Positions 1-11,968 of a DNA stretch of 64,000 bases are shown piece after piece. A model generated the notes under the pieces. It was not told the DNA's origin. It saw only the letters and a program-made list of their open reading frames with translations, and did not search any database. The translations under genes were made by a program, and so were the position numbers. This stretch comes from Brachynemurus nebulosus (taxonomy: Eukaryota; Arthropoda; Insecta; Neuroptera; Myrmeleontidae): the NCBI GenBank assembly GCA_035578155.1, contig JAPWDM010000023.1, positions 6,130,154 through 6,194,153 on the forward strand. Direction: 5' to 3'. Positions within the stretch are counted from its first letter, which is position 1, and every line of letters begins with the position of its first letter.

Positions 1-133
1 AATAAATTTTCCCCAGAGGCCAGAAGAAGACAATAAAAGTCGAAACCGGTAGCCTTTAAAAGGGGAAAAAAATCACACTTCTGTTTTCCTTGATGACCAT
101 CACTCCAAAATATCCTTAAAAATATAAAGATAT

Positions 134-493
134 TAGGAATGTTATGGATATAAAATTTCGGATACGGTTACGGATATGTAAAAATTTCGGATAATGTTTC
201 GGATACGGTTACGGTTACGGATAATTGCTTTCAGTGAACATAATTTTTAGAGAAAAAGGGGAAAGTTTTAACCCAAAAAGTGAACGTCAAAAACGAATCA
301 ACAGAAATCTATTAAGAGAAATATATGCAGCAAAAACTTCGATTTAAACTCAGTTTTCCAGCGGCAGTGGCCTGTTATTATCCGAAACAAATCCGAAACT
401 TTTATTTTCGGATACGGTTTTGGTTTCAGATATGTAATTATTTCGGATATCCGGTAGTTTCGGTTACGGTTACGGATATCCATAACATCCCTA
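134..493. mobile_element. hAT-like MITE
   Basis: Non-autonomous element of about 360 bp. The left end TAGGAATGTTATGGATAT and the reverse complement of the right end TAGGGATGTTATGGATAT differ at one base. The flanks AAAGATAT (126-133) and ATAGATAT (494-501) look like an 8-bp target duplication with one change, as expected for hAT. The interior holds several direct copies of GGATACGGTTACGGATAT near both ends, the usual place for hAT transposase-binding repeats. No coding capacity is seen. Confidence 0.75.
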
Positions 494-494
494 A

Positions 495-549
495 TAGATA
501 TACGAGTGTATAATTGTTACGGATCTATTTTAAACTAGAAAAGTTAATC

Positions 550-622
<73 letters not shown>

Positions 623-680
623 ACCAATTAACTTTTCTAGTTTAAAATAGATCCGTAACAATTATACACTCCTATATCTA
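495..680. repeat. Inverted repeat around a TA microsatellite
   Basis: Two arms of about 57-60 bp (495-551 and 619-680) are inverted copies with few differences and enclose a pure TA run at 552-618. The right arm ends in TATATCTA, mirrored by TAGATATA at the left edge. The left edge is also part of the target duplication of the neighbouring MITE, so the MITE seems to have landed at the tip of this palindrome. The whole could form a cruciform. Confidence 0.8.
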
Positions 681-740
681 TTTAATAATAAACAAATATA
701 TTTTTATTTAAATTTGTAGTAATTGCGCTTTTATCTTCTA

Positions 741-742
<2 letters not shown>

Positions 743-829
<87 letters not shown>
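743..829. repeat. (TA)n microsatellite
   Basis: Uninterrupted TA dinucleotide run of about 87 bp. Open frames through it (Tyr-Ile repeats) are artefacts. Confidence 0.97.
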
Positions 830-2704
<1,875 letters not shown>

Positions 2705-3166
2705 AGGCCCGATTTACATTATCACTCCATTCTCATTCCGATATCATTACGCTCCCGATACGATATAATCTTGTTGTGTTCACATTACAGTGCTGATATC
2801 ATGCTGGTACCCATTCGTTCTCTATTCACATTATAATGCCACTCTGGGTACACTCCCAGTTCGGTCTGACTTCGATACAAATATATTTTCATAACAACTG
2901 AATGCAAGCGGAGTGAAGTGGAATCAAAAAAGTGTTTACACTATAGGTACAAGCCATAGCAAGTCTGATATCGCTCCAATAAAATATTACCTGAGTGGTA
3001 TTGATATTGGAGTGGCATTGAAACGGGAGCGAACCGCGACTGATATCGGACCGATATCAGAGCGATAATGTGAACACACTCATTGTTTATTGTGTAAGAA
3101 TATTTTATCGAACCTGGAGTGGAGTGATATCGGAGTGAGAACAGAGCGTTAATATAAATCGGACCT
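2705..3166. mobile_element. Foldback MITE, possibly Harbinger-like
   Basis: Terminal inverted repeats: left GGCCCGATTTACATTATC, right (reverse complement) GGTCCGATTTATATTAAC. Similarity continues inward through TTCTCANTCCGATATCA. Inside, a degenerate unit (TTCACATTAT, then CACTC, then GATATC) recurs in both orientations, so both arms are built of diverged tandem units. The flanks are TTA on the left and TTT on the right. A 3-bp TTA duplication of the PIF/Harbinger kind is possible but not exact. No ORF of note. Confidence 0.65.
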
Positions 3167-3662
3167 TTATTCTCTGGTTTTGACGTTTGGGCATATCGTG
3201 TTACGTGTATGTGTATGTTCTGACGTTTCGTTACCTATTTAAATTCAATATTTTGTTTAAGTGCGCGGTTTTTTGCGGTATAGTTTGAATATGCGCGGTT
3301 TTCACTGCCTCTAGTAGCGGGTCTGCTAAAAATAACTTGACAACCCTAGTCGCATTAGTTGATAAATTTTAGTGATAGGAGAATGACAAAAAAAACGAAA
3401 AAAAATACATATAAATTTAATCAAATTTAACGGTTTCCAAAGAAAAAAATACAATAAATGTTTTATTTTATATTAAATTTGAATCATTCAAATAAAAGAA
3501 TAGTATAAACACAATGTATTAGGGCTGTCTATAGCCAACCTGACGATATAGTCAAAAATTTAACAGCTTTATTACGCTTTTAACTCGTAAGTAATATCAA
3601 AATTGAACTAGAATCATCTACCTTAGTCTTTTTACGTATATGCGAATTTTATCATCTAAGAA
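3167..3662. other. Unannotated A+T-rich stretch
   Basis: Nothing recognised on either strand. There is no long ORF, repeat pair or clear RNA structure. Confidence 0.5.
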
Positions 3663-3690
3663 GAGTAATAATAATAATAATAATAAATTT
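3663..3690 (-). repeat. (ATT)n tract, likely retroelement 3' tail
   Basis: TAA/ATT trinucleotide run. On the minus strand it follows the LINE-type ORF1 pseudogene (stop at 3863-3865) by about 170-200 bp of non-coding sequence. That is where the simple-repeat tail of a non-LTR retrotransposon would sit. Confidence 0.6.
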
Positions 3691-3862
3691 ATTTTTGGAG
3701 ACCAAAAAGGTATACAAAACGTTATACAATAATGGACTATAAAAAGTCACAGTACAATTTAAAATATAAAACATTAATTTTATTATAACTTTTAAGTTTC
3801 GCACATCGAAATATTGATATCATAGTTGCACGTTTCTCAGCTAGTATGAAATTTCAAAAACA

Positions 3863-4726
3863 TTAGTTGTTGAAAGATGCTGGTGGTCGGCGAAAAATAT
3901 AACGCCGTACCAGTGCTCCTATCGGCCAGTTTTTTCCATCGTACAATTCTTCTATTAATTTCTTATTTGCTCCTATACGGTAACTTTTAAATTTCCCTTT
4001 ACTTTCTAAATCGTCAACAATAAACTCATGATTTTTATATATTTTTACGAGATGATTTTTTATTTTTCTACGCTAGAATCTTGATCACAGCGGCCTAAAT
4101 ATATCCATGCCTTTGTTTTTCCTTCACTGTAATATTTTGTTTTTACTCTGGTTTTTTATTTGCGACAACACTGGCGTACTGTTGTTTGCCTAAGTTGGAT
4201 AAGACATCAGTCTGATATTTTGTAGCCGTTGCGTCAGTCTTGACGTCAAATCCTTTATTTCTTCTTCTAGTTTTTGGATTCTTTAATCTTTTAATTCACT
4301 TTGTTTCAACGTATCACTTAATTGCTCAGTTAAACTAATAATCTTGTTGTTAAAAGTATATTGGTTATATAACAGCAGATTAATCTTTTTTTCCATCGTA
4401 AACTTCTCAATAGTTTCCATACTTATTTCTAAATCTTTTTCAGAACTTTTATCTTCGTTCATATTTGATGTGGCTAAAGTTGATTCACCCGTATTACTAC
4501 TAATAGTAAAATAAATTTTTGGGGTTACATTTACACTGCACGATTCACATTTCCATTTGCTAATTTCACCGCTATTATTCATCCTGGATAACATTTCGGT
4601 AATTATACCGACACATTTTGTGTGAAAAGCACTTTCACATTCACCATTACAACATAATAATTCTTCTATTTTATCAAATTTCTTGGAGCACTTATTGCTC
4701 GTAGTACATCTCGTATGCGGCGCCAT
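3863..4726 (-). pseudogene. LINE-type ORF1 with PHD-like zinc finger (decayed)
   Basis: The first 147 residues are open. A Cys/His cluster (Cys7, Cys13, a CC-N-GEC group, FHTKC, WKCESC) has the Cys4-His-Cys3 spacing of a PHD finger. Acidic and Ser-rich sequence follows, then a heptad-like Leu/Ile coiled coil that runs on after an in-frame stop (RIQKLEEEIKDLTSRL). Downstream, in shifted frames, come KAWIYLGRCDQDSS, a stretch matching FIVDDLESKGKFKSYRIGA, and WPIGALVRRYIFRRP before a stop. This order is known from ORF1 (gag-like) proteins of insect non-LTR retrotransposons. Several stops and shifts make it a pseudogene. No reverse transcriptase follows. The ATT-type tail comes directly after the short 3' non-coding segment. 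Confidence 0.7.
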
Positions 4727-4788
4727 CTAATCTGATTATCTGATATATGATTGTATTTCAATCTTTTTTATTGTTGCTTACTTCGATT

Positions 4789-4930
4789 TAGGGATGTCGT
4801 TTTTTAATCGATAAATCGAGAAATCGATTAATCGGAAGTATGAAAACCGATTTTTAATCGATTATTGATTTTGAGATCGATTCACAAATCGATTTTTATT
4901 TTATTGAAATCGCGAAACGATTTTTTTTCA
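4789..4930. mobile_element. Solo hAT-like end with ATCGATT repeats
   Basis: TTAGGGATGTCG opens a segment packed with direct and inverted ATCGATT/AATCGAT words (4806-4925). A TAGGGATG start followed by subterminal palindromic repeats resembles hAT termini, including the MITE at 134. No matching right end was found in the following kilobases, so this is a fragment. Confidence 0.45.
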
Positions 4931-5620
4931 AAACAAATTGTTTTTTTTTTTTTTATTTATACGTTGCTATTTATTTATTAATTTAAATTTAAATCTATTA
5001 TCAGTACTACGATTATTAAATTTTAAGCATCAAACGCATCAAATGCATATAATCAAATTTCTATGCATCAAATCAAATTGTCAAAATTCACAAATTAACA
5101 ACTGTACCATGTACAAAACAATAAAGTTTAAGCGGGAAATTTAAAAAAAAAAATTGTAATTCTTTTTTTATCCCTTAATCTATAAAAAAAACTTTGTATG
5201 CAATTAAATAAAAAAACTTCTCAACATTTATAGTACAATTTCGATAATATTATTTATACAATTAGCATTTTTATATCAAATGAAAATAAAAATTGTCAAC
5301 TTTGTTGTGATGTTATGATTCATCTCTATACCATAGAATAAAATTCTAAAAAAATGTTGGTAATTAAGTATATGTACACGCTTAATATTTTTTTCTTCTT
5401 AAAAGACTTCGAAAGTTCATGTATCCAGCTAGTACCTTTTAGGGAGTCCACATTACTTTTACGTTTAAAAACTTAAAACCTTTTTTTAAAGCCCCGATCA
5501 ACCGGACACTCATCATCAGTTTTGGAACCACCAAAATGACAAATCGCTTGTGGACTTTCAATTACATTTCGCTTGTAGACAGACACTCAATACCGAAGAT
5601 GAAAGGAAAAATTCAACTTC
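4931..5620. other. Unannotated A+T-rich stretch
   Basis: Low-complexity A+T sequence with no recognised gene or element. Confidence 0.5.
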
Positions 5621-5667
5621 CGTGATGGGGCTCCGTGAGTAGCGGAGCCCCATCACGTTTTTTTTTT
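5621..5667. other. Perfect GC-rich hairpin followed by T10
   Basis: CGTGATGGGGCTCCG (5621-5635) pairs perfectly with CGGAGCCCCATCACG (5643-5657) around a 7-nt loop, and ten T residues follow. It looks like a bacterial intrinsic terminator, but the surroundings are plainly eukaryotic. A Pol III stop or the tip of a decayed foldback element are alternatives. The stem is too short for a typical microRNA precursor. Confidence 0.7.
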
Positions 5668-5745
5668 ATAAAAAATTGTTTTATGGTGTCTCAAAATAAT
5701 AAATAATAATATGCCAAGATTTGAAATTAATTATATTTTCTTATA

Positions 5746-6000
5746 CACCAAGACCTCGATTTGCGTCGTGGTTACGTTCCAAAAAAATACGACGCAAATT
5801 GAAACGACGCAAAGTGAATTACGATTTTTTTAAAGAAAAAAAAGAAAATTTCAAAAAATTTCGAAAAAAATTAAACACTAGAACCCAAATCAACGCAACT
5901 TCGAAAATCTAACGACGCACAGTGAAAATTAGTACTAGTACAGCAGCGACGCAACTTCGAAAAAACGCAAAACGAAACGACGCAAAGCGAGATCTTGGTG
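5746..6000. mobile_element. TA-flanked MITE (mariner-like)
   Basis: The 255-bp element has ends CACCAAGACCTCGATTTGCG and (reverse complement) CACCAAGATCTCGCTTTGCG and is flanked by TA on both sides (5744-5745, 6001-6002). CGACGCAA words recur inside in both orientations. A TA duplication is the mark of the Tc1/mariner/pogo superfamily. The 63-residue open frame across it is an artefact. Confidence 0.85.
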
Positions 6001-6285
6001 TATTGTAAAAAAAGAAAAAATAGTGTTTTTTTTTTTTCGCTAAAAAAGACCCATATAACAATATAAAATGTCCATTATTTGGTAATTATGTTTAAGCGCT
6101 TATTCTTAAAACCATGATTTTATCAAAACGACGACGATATTTGCAATTAACCTGCGCTCCCCTGGGAGGCACGCCCCCCAGTTTGGAAACCGATGATATA
6201 AACAATATAATCCAGTCCGTTAGTGGGAACTGAATTAGTTCACTGGGTTACTGGACTAAAATAGTTAGCTAAATATGAACAGGTT

Positions 6286-6550
6286 ATAATAATGTTTAAG
6301 TTGTGATAGCACGGAAGTGACGAACATGAAATTTTCCAGGAGAGACAAAAAACAACTGGTTTTCCTAATAATGACGCGGAAAATTGTGAATCTTAGAAGG
6401 AAAATGAAATCTAAAACAGTGGCTCCGACCAAAGTACCATTTTTTCTGGATCGATAGATGCGTATTTTTAATATCTATCCATCTGAATAAAAAAAAAAAA
6501 TTTCCAAAAAATGTCACTTACGTGCTGTCACAACTTAAACATCGAATTAT
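6286..6550. repeat. Foldback repeat, 36-38 bp arms
   Basis: Arms at 6286-6321 and 6513-6550 share ATGTTTAAGTTGTGATAGCA (6292-6311; right arm ATGTTTAAGTTGTGACAGCA in reverse complement), then CGNAAGTG. The interior has no ORF. This is probably an old MITE. Its true outer ends are unclear. Confidence 0.55.
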
Positions 6551-7045
6551 ATTCCAGTGTCGGTCTACATTATTCTAGTGAAATTCCAGCGCTGATTTAG
6601 GTCACTGCACTATGTAGAATGCTACTGGAATAATGTAAACGAGCTAATAATAATCAAAACACAAGCAATCAAATTTTGAAGAAATATGTACAGTAAAAAT
6701 TTAATGATATAAATTGTTTATTTTTATTTTTTATTCTTAATTAAATATGTAAAACAATGTTTACTATTCACTAACTAAATTTACAGACCAAAAAAAAAAA
6801 ATATATAAAATAATTATAAAAATCACTCACGATTCATTTTATTTAAAAAATATTTTTGCTTCTCAATTAATCCATAAAACATAATAAATAATAAAAAAAA
6901 TACGAATAATAAAATTGCGCCAAATACCTAATTATTTTACTCAGTGTTGCCAACAGCTTTTACCAAAAGAACACCGTCAGTTGTTTAACACATTAACGGT
7001 CACGCTGGATTTTGAAGAAAATCCCAACTTATATGTACAGTACTT
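6551..7045. other. Unannotated A+T-rich stretch
   Basis: No gene or element recognised. A 65-residue open frame from 6915 runs into the tandem duplication and shows no family signature. Confidence 0.5.
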
Positions 7046-7777
7046 TTTCTCAATTATATCCAAGGTATTTTATATTTTTAGACTAATAATGGGTCAAGGA
7101 AAGCGTTATTGATGTATTTTCTTTTTTCATGACATTTATTGACGTTGTGTCTCAAATCAGAGACTTACATTGCTACGATATAAAAACAGCGTTGATAGAC
7201 ATCTTGATGACGTCATGCGTATCATACGCAGTGTGATGTAATAACATGTTTAAATGTAATTAAAAACCAACAGCGGTAAATTTATGGAAATAATTTCAAA
7301 TAAATCTTAATTTAATATTGAAATATTTATTAATAGATAATACTGCTTAGTAGAAAATTGGAAACGTAGTATGCCATCTAGTGATGTTGAATGGAACTTT
7401 AACGTAAGTGGTCATACATATAAATATGTAGGTATTTTTTTACATCAAAATTCATGATTTTTTTCACTTAGTGACAAAATAGTCATCACGAACGTTAAGG
7501 CCTGTGCACAATTGGGTGTGATAGTGATAGTGACAAGTGATAAGAACTATCATTAGAATTTTCACCTTGTGTCATCTAGCGGTTGAAATAAAAATTAAAA
7601 ATAGTAGATTAGTTCTATATAGCGGCCTATTCTAATGCATAGAACACTAGAAGCCAACTAACATAAAAAAAGTGTAATTCGCTCGGAGTCATTTGACACC
7701 AGTCACAGCTTAAAGCATGTAGTCACCATCAGACAGATAACAGCGTCGTCCACTGAGTACCAACACATCATCATTCG
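7046..7777. repeat. Tandem duplication, copy A (empty Harbinger site)
   Basis: The 732-bp unit begins with a 35-bp segment (7046-7080) that recurs exactly at 7778-7812. The rest (7081-7777) matches 11328-12024 with the same length and only a handful of mismatches noted by eye. In this copy the TTA at 7078-7080 runs straight into GACTAATAATGGG. That is the unoccupied version of the site filled by the 3.5-kb insertion in copy B. Confidence 0.9.
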
Positions 7778-8339
7778 TTTCTCAATTATATCCAAGGTAT
7801 TTTATATTTTTAAGCGGCTTCTACACGATGCTACGAACGTTCCTTCCAACGTTCGATCGAACGTTTGAGGCAATTAAGTTCGATAGTTGATGCGACGAAT
7901 GTATCTGCTACACGGTGAATCGAATGTTTGATCCAATACGAATGATGATGTGTTGGTACTCAGTGGATGACGCTGTTATCTGTCTGATGTTATCTCTATG
8001 CTAGCCATACACGAAGCAACATGTTGCTCAACTTGGTCGTGTTGCTCTATTAGTTTCCATGTGTGTACGATAGTTTCTCTACCAGTTTTTATGTTTCCGC
8101 AACGGTTGCTCTAAAATTAAAATATTTTGATTTTTTCGGGGAGGAGTCAAAGTTGATCAACCATGTTGATTCGTGTATAATGATGTTGATGCAACATTTT
8201 GACAGTTAAGACTTTTTTTAATGCTTGAATAAAAAAAAATTAGTTTACAGTTAATTTAACATAAATAAAAAATAAGAAAATAATATTAATTGAAATAAAA
8301 AAATTAAATACAGTCAGATACGTCAATTAAATAAAAATA

Positions 8340-9277
8340 ATGACAACAATCGTGGACAACGAACTGTGGAGAGATTTTTTCGAAACCTATAAAAATTTGC
8401 CCTAATTATGGAAAGTTAAAAGTGAAGATTACAAAAATCGGGATAAAAAAAGTAAAGCTTGGAAAATATTATTGGAGCAATATAAAACAATTGATAAAAA
8501 TGCAACACTGGAATCATTAAAAACAAGAATGAAAAACATACGAACATGTTACAGAAGAGAATCAAAAAAAGTAAATAGAAGTGAAAAATCAGGAGCTGGT
8601 GTAGATGAAATTCACACTCCAGTATTGTGGTATTTTGAGGCATTGAATTTTTTAAAAGATCAGGAAATACAGGTTGAGGGAAAGACTACTGTAGATGATT
8701 TGGAAGAAGAAGAACTTCAAAATGAAGAAGATGAAGTAAGATGAAAATTAAATATTGTGATTTTTTTTTGACATAATATTTTATTTTTTAGACACCTCAA
8801 CAACCGAGCAAAAGACTTAAAACGGGAAAATTAGGAAATAATGAAAAAAGGGAGTTCCTTCGAAAAGCAGTGGATCATTTGAACTATGTAGAAAAGAAAA
8901 ACGATAAAGATGATGCAGCTGTCTACGGTGAATCATGGGTACGTTCATTCCGTAAACTTTCAGAGGAACAACAGATATATGCTAAAAAAGCAATTGAAGA
9001 AATCCTGGTGTTGGGACAATTGAATAAACTCTCGTTTAATTGTGTATTACCATCATCATCGCCATCACCTGTTTCTGAAAGTCCGACGACGATATCCAGA
9101 TCATCCACTCCATTTTCAACTTCTCCTGCATTTATTATCCCTTCTCAGCACGAAGGTCAAGCTTTTGTAATTGCCTCTGACAATTTTATTGAATCGAAGA
9201 ATATCGTAGCAAATGTACGACAAAATCTATCTTGTAATGTTCAAGATCTTTTATCGGAGGGTCAATATTTAACATAA
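8340..9277 (+). pseudogene. Harbinger accessory MADF-BESS protein (one in-frame stop)
   Basis: In PIF/Harbinger elements a second protein with a Myb/SANT- or MADF-type DNA-binding domain assists the transposase. Exon 1 (8340-8735) starts MTTIVDNELWRDFFETYKNL and has a MADF pattern: LW near the start, LWKVKSEDYKNRDKK, aromatic residues in AWKILLEQY, then LKTRMKNIRTCYRRE and LWYFEALNFL. A TAA at 8403-8405 falls where MADF proteins usually read LP-x-LW, so one point mutation breaks an otherwise open exon. The donor is GTAAG at 8736 and the acceptor TTTTTTAG ends at 8791. The 56-bp intron keeps the frame. Exon 2 (8792-9277) holds a BESS-like helix pair (WVRSFRKLSEEQQIYAKKAI) and a Ser/Pro-rich tail. 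The product would be about 293 residues. It converges on the transposase gene. Confidence 0.85.
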
Positions 9278-9684
9278 AAGTAATTTTGATAATTATGCAG
9301 TATAGCTCCACTTATTTTGGACTATAGGTAAAAACGAATGATCCAAAAGATTTTTCGAACAATGATAAAATTCGGATAAGGATGATGAAATCGGAAAACT
9401 GGTTTATTTTTTATAGCCAAAAATAGGTACAGGCGTGCTTTTGCATGATTACCATTTTTTTAAGAATATAATTTATTATTTAACCCTTTAAATTAAATAC
9501 CGTCGGCTTTATAAAAAAATATGTAAGCCGATCCCCATTTTTGACAAAATTTAAATCATCTGTGTCAATTATTTTTGTATTTTTTTATTAATAACTTTTT
9601 TTAATTAATATGTATATGATAAAAATCAGAAATAAATAAAGGTTTGAAAATATTAATTGCAATTTTTTTATTAAAAACGCAAAG
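9278..9684. other. Gap between convergent Harbinger genes
   Basis: Non-coding 3' region shared by the two genes. AATAAA occurs on the plus strand near 9632-9640 and could serve the MADF-BESS transcript. Nothing else is seen. Confidence 0.6.
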
Positions 9685-10915
9685 TTACAAAGATAACGTA
9701 TTTAATAAATCACAAAATTTATTTCTAATGATTTTAGCGTCATTAGAAGCATTTCTTGATGAAGATGATTGCATTGCCAATAAATTTTCGGTGTTTTGAG
9801 TGGAATCTATTTGGCTGTATTCGTTTCCTCTTTTTTTCAGTAAATAATTATGTAAAAAGCAACAAGCCAGAATTACTTTAGTTACTTTTTCAGGGCACAA
9901 ATTAATTGTAGTCAGGAGTATGCGGAATCGTGCTGCCAATATTCCAAACGCGTGCTCCACTTTAACTCTAGCAGAACTAAGTTTATTGTTAAACACTTCT
10001 TGTTCGTTTGTTAAATTGGCATGTTTGAAAGGCTTCATTAAATCCGTTCTCAAAGGAAATGCATCATCTGCGACAAAAATGTATGGCAATTTTTCCTGCC
10101 CAGGCAAAATTTCCTCTGGCTCCGGAATTCTAAGTTGATTGTTTATAAGTTTTCTGTTAAACTTGGTTTTAGCGAATACGCCACCATCGGACACTTTACC
10201 GTTAGTTCCGATGTCTACCATTAAGAATTCAGATCTTGAATTTACCACTGCCATTAGAACAATACTAAACGTTTTTTTTGTAATTAAAGTAGAAAGATCC
10301 TGAGTTTTTTGGTTTCACAATTTGAACATGTTTCCCATCAATGGCTCCTAAACAATGTGGAAAACCACTTTTGCACTGGAATTTCCTTGCTTCCTCCTTC
10401 CATTGTATATCGGTTTCAGGGAGCTGGAAAATTTAGAACATTTTATTTTCAATCTTTTTCTATCATTATCTCAGTTAAAATCATTACCTTAATATAATCT
10501 TTTAAAACATGAGCGATAGCTTCTGAAGTTTCAATTACAATTTTTCCAATAGACTGAGCTGATACAACATTAGAAAATTTCAAGTCTTCAAATGAACTTC
10601 CGGTAGCCAAAAAGCGTAAAGTAATGGCCAAACGTCTATCCGGTGGAATTGCATCTCGCATTATAGTATTTTGTTTTGTTATAAATGGCTTTACTTTATC
10701 TAGAAGAAAATTAAACGATTCTTCATCCATTCTCATATAGTTTCTGAAATCGTGTGGCTCTGTTTCTCTTATTTTTTTTAGTAATTTTACGTTGGACATA
10801 TCTTCTTTTTCTTTGAGCCATTCTTTCATCCAAACTCTTTTTTTTTCTCAATAACTTCTTCATCGTCTAAATCACAAACTTCAGAAATTATGAATAGTGG
10901 TAGCACAGCATCCAT
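9685..10915 (-). pseudogene. PIF/Harbinger DDE transposase (frameshifted)
   Basis: Nuclease of the DDE_Tnp_4 / HARBI1 type, which would cut and rejoin the element ends. The most upstream ATG is at 10915 (MDAVLPLF, acidic stretch). Exon 1 then reads WMKEWLKEKEDMSN through RLAITLRFLATGSSFEDLKF, the helical DNA-binding part, to DYIK. A donor (AAG/GTAATG, 10488/10487) and acceptor (TTTCCAG, exon resumes at 10423) give a 64-bp intron. Exon 2 reads LPETDIQWKEEARKFQ and carries the catalytic set: Asp in GAIDGKH (10337-10339), Asp in VADDAFPL (near 10063-10068), Glu in VKVEHAFG (9955-9957). Two homopolymers break the frame: nine A where seven or ten would fit (near 10840-10850), and eight A where seven would fit (10272-10279). 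Otherwise it is open, so recent decay or homopolymer sequencing error is possible. Confidence 0.9.
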
Positions 10916-11248
10916 TTTATCAGTTGTTATTAAACTAAATAAAGAACAAGATTGCACAACGTGTTTCCTGAACAGTTGAAGCATGTGGGGAGAAACAGGC
11001 AACATGATTAAGCAACGAACTTGAGCAACATGTTGCTTCGTGTATGGCTAGCATAATGTTATACACTGATGTTGTCTCTCTTCACATGAACGAGTCGTGC
11101 AGCTGCTGAGTCGAACCAACCAACGCAACCAATATTTACCTTCAAACGTTCGAAGCATCCCTTTGACTCGGTGCAAGAATACCGACATCGAACGGGACAC
11201 GACCAAATGCGAACGTTTGACGCTCGACATTGGACACTCGTAGGTTCG

Positions 11249-11324
11249 ACAACGGCTACACGATGCTATGAACCATCCAACGTCGAATGTTGGAAGGTGT
11301 TCGTAGCATCGTGTAGCAGCGGCT
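11249..11324. repeat. Subterminal palindrome at outer Harbinger right end
   Basis: GGCTACACGATGCTATGAAC near 11250 is an inverted near-copy of the terminal repeat at 11290-11324, separated by only a few bases (GTCGAAT). The right end can therefore fold into a long hairpin. Doubled end sequences of this kind often carry extra transposase-binding sites. Confidence 0.6.
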
Positions 11325-11968
11325 TTAGACTAATAATGGGTCAAGGAAAGCGTTATTGATGTATTTTCTTTTTTCATGACATTTATTGACGTTGTGTCTC
11401 AAATCAGAGACTTACATTGCTACGATATAAAAACAGCGTTGATAGACATCTTGATGACGTCATGCGTATCATACGCAGTGTGATGTAATAACATGTTTAA
11501 ATGTAATTAAAAACCAACAGCAGTAAATTTATGGAAATAATTTCAAATAAATCTTAATTTAATATTGAAATATTTATTAATAGATAATACTGCTTAGTAG
11601 AAAATTGGACACGTAGTATGCCATCTAGTGATGTTGAATGGAACTTTAACGTAAGTGGTCATACATATAAATATGTAGGTATTTTTTTACATCAAAATTC
11701 GTGATTTTTTCCACTTAGTGACAAAATAGTCATCACGAACGTTAAGGCCTGTGCACAATTGGGTGTGATAGTGATAGTGACAAGTGATAAGAACTATCAT
11801 TAGAATTTTCACCTTGTGTCATCTAGCGGTTGAAATAAAAATTAAAAATAGTAGATTAGTTCTATATAGCGGCCTATTCTAATGCATAGAACACTAGAAG
11901 CCAACTAACATAAAAAAAGTGTAATTCGCTCGGAGTCATTTGACACCAGTCACAGCTTAAGGCATGTA

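Larger units (their letters stand above)
8004..11047. mobile_element. Nested PIF/Harbinger transposon (two genes)
   Basis: A perfect 34-bp inverted repeat lies at 7998-8031 and 11021-11054. Because ATGCTAGCAT is itself palindromic, the element proper most likely starts at GCCATACACG or CCATACACG. The target duplication is then CTA (8001-8003, 11048-11050) or CTAG. Inside are a plus-strand MADF-BESS gene and a convergent minus-strand DDE transposase, the usual two-protein PIF/Harbinger content. At about 3.04 kb the length suits an autonomous element. Both genes are lightly damaged. Confidence 0.88.
7813..11324. mobile_element. Outer Harbinger-type element with TTA duplication
   Basis: The left end AGCGGCTTCTACACGATGCT and the reverse-complemented right end AGCCGCTGCTACACGATGCT mark a terminal inverted repeat that continues through TACGAAC and TTCCAAC. 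TTA lies on both sides (7810-7812, 11325-11327), the 3-bp duplication typical of PIF/Harbinger. The left end contains the palindrome AACGTTCGATCGAACGTT. Without the nested 3-kb element this would be a MITE of about 470 bp (7813-8003 plus 11051-11324). Confidence 0.88.

Noticed and set aside
5621..5667. Bacterial-type intrinsic terminator
   Set aside because: The fold fits, but no bacterial gene or composition is near and all other content is animal-type. It is kept only as an unexplained hairpin.
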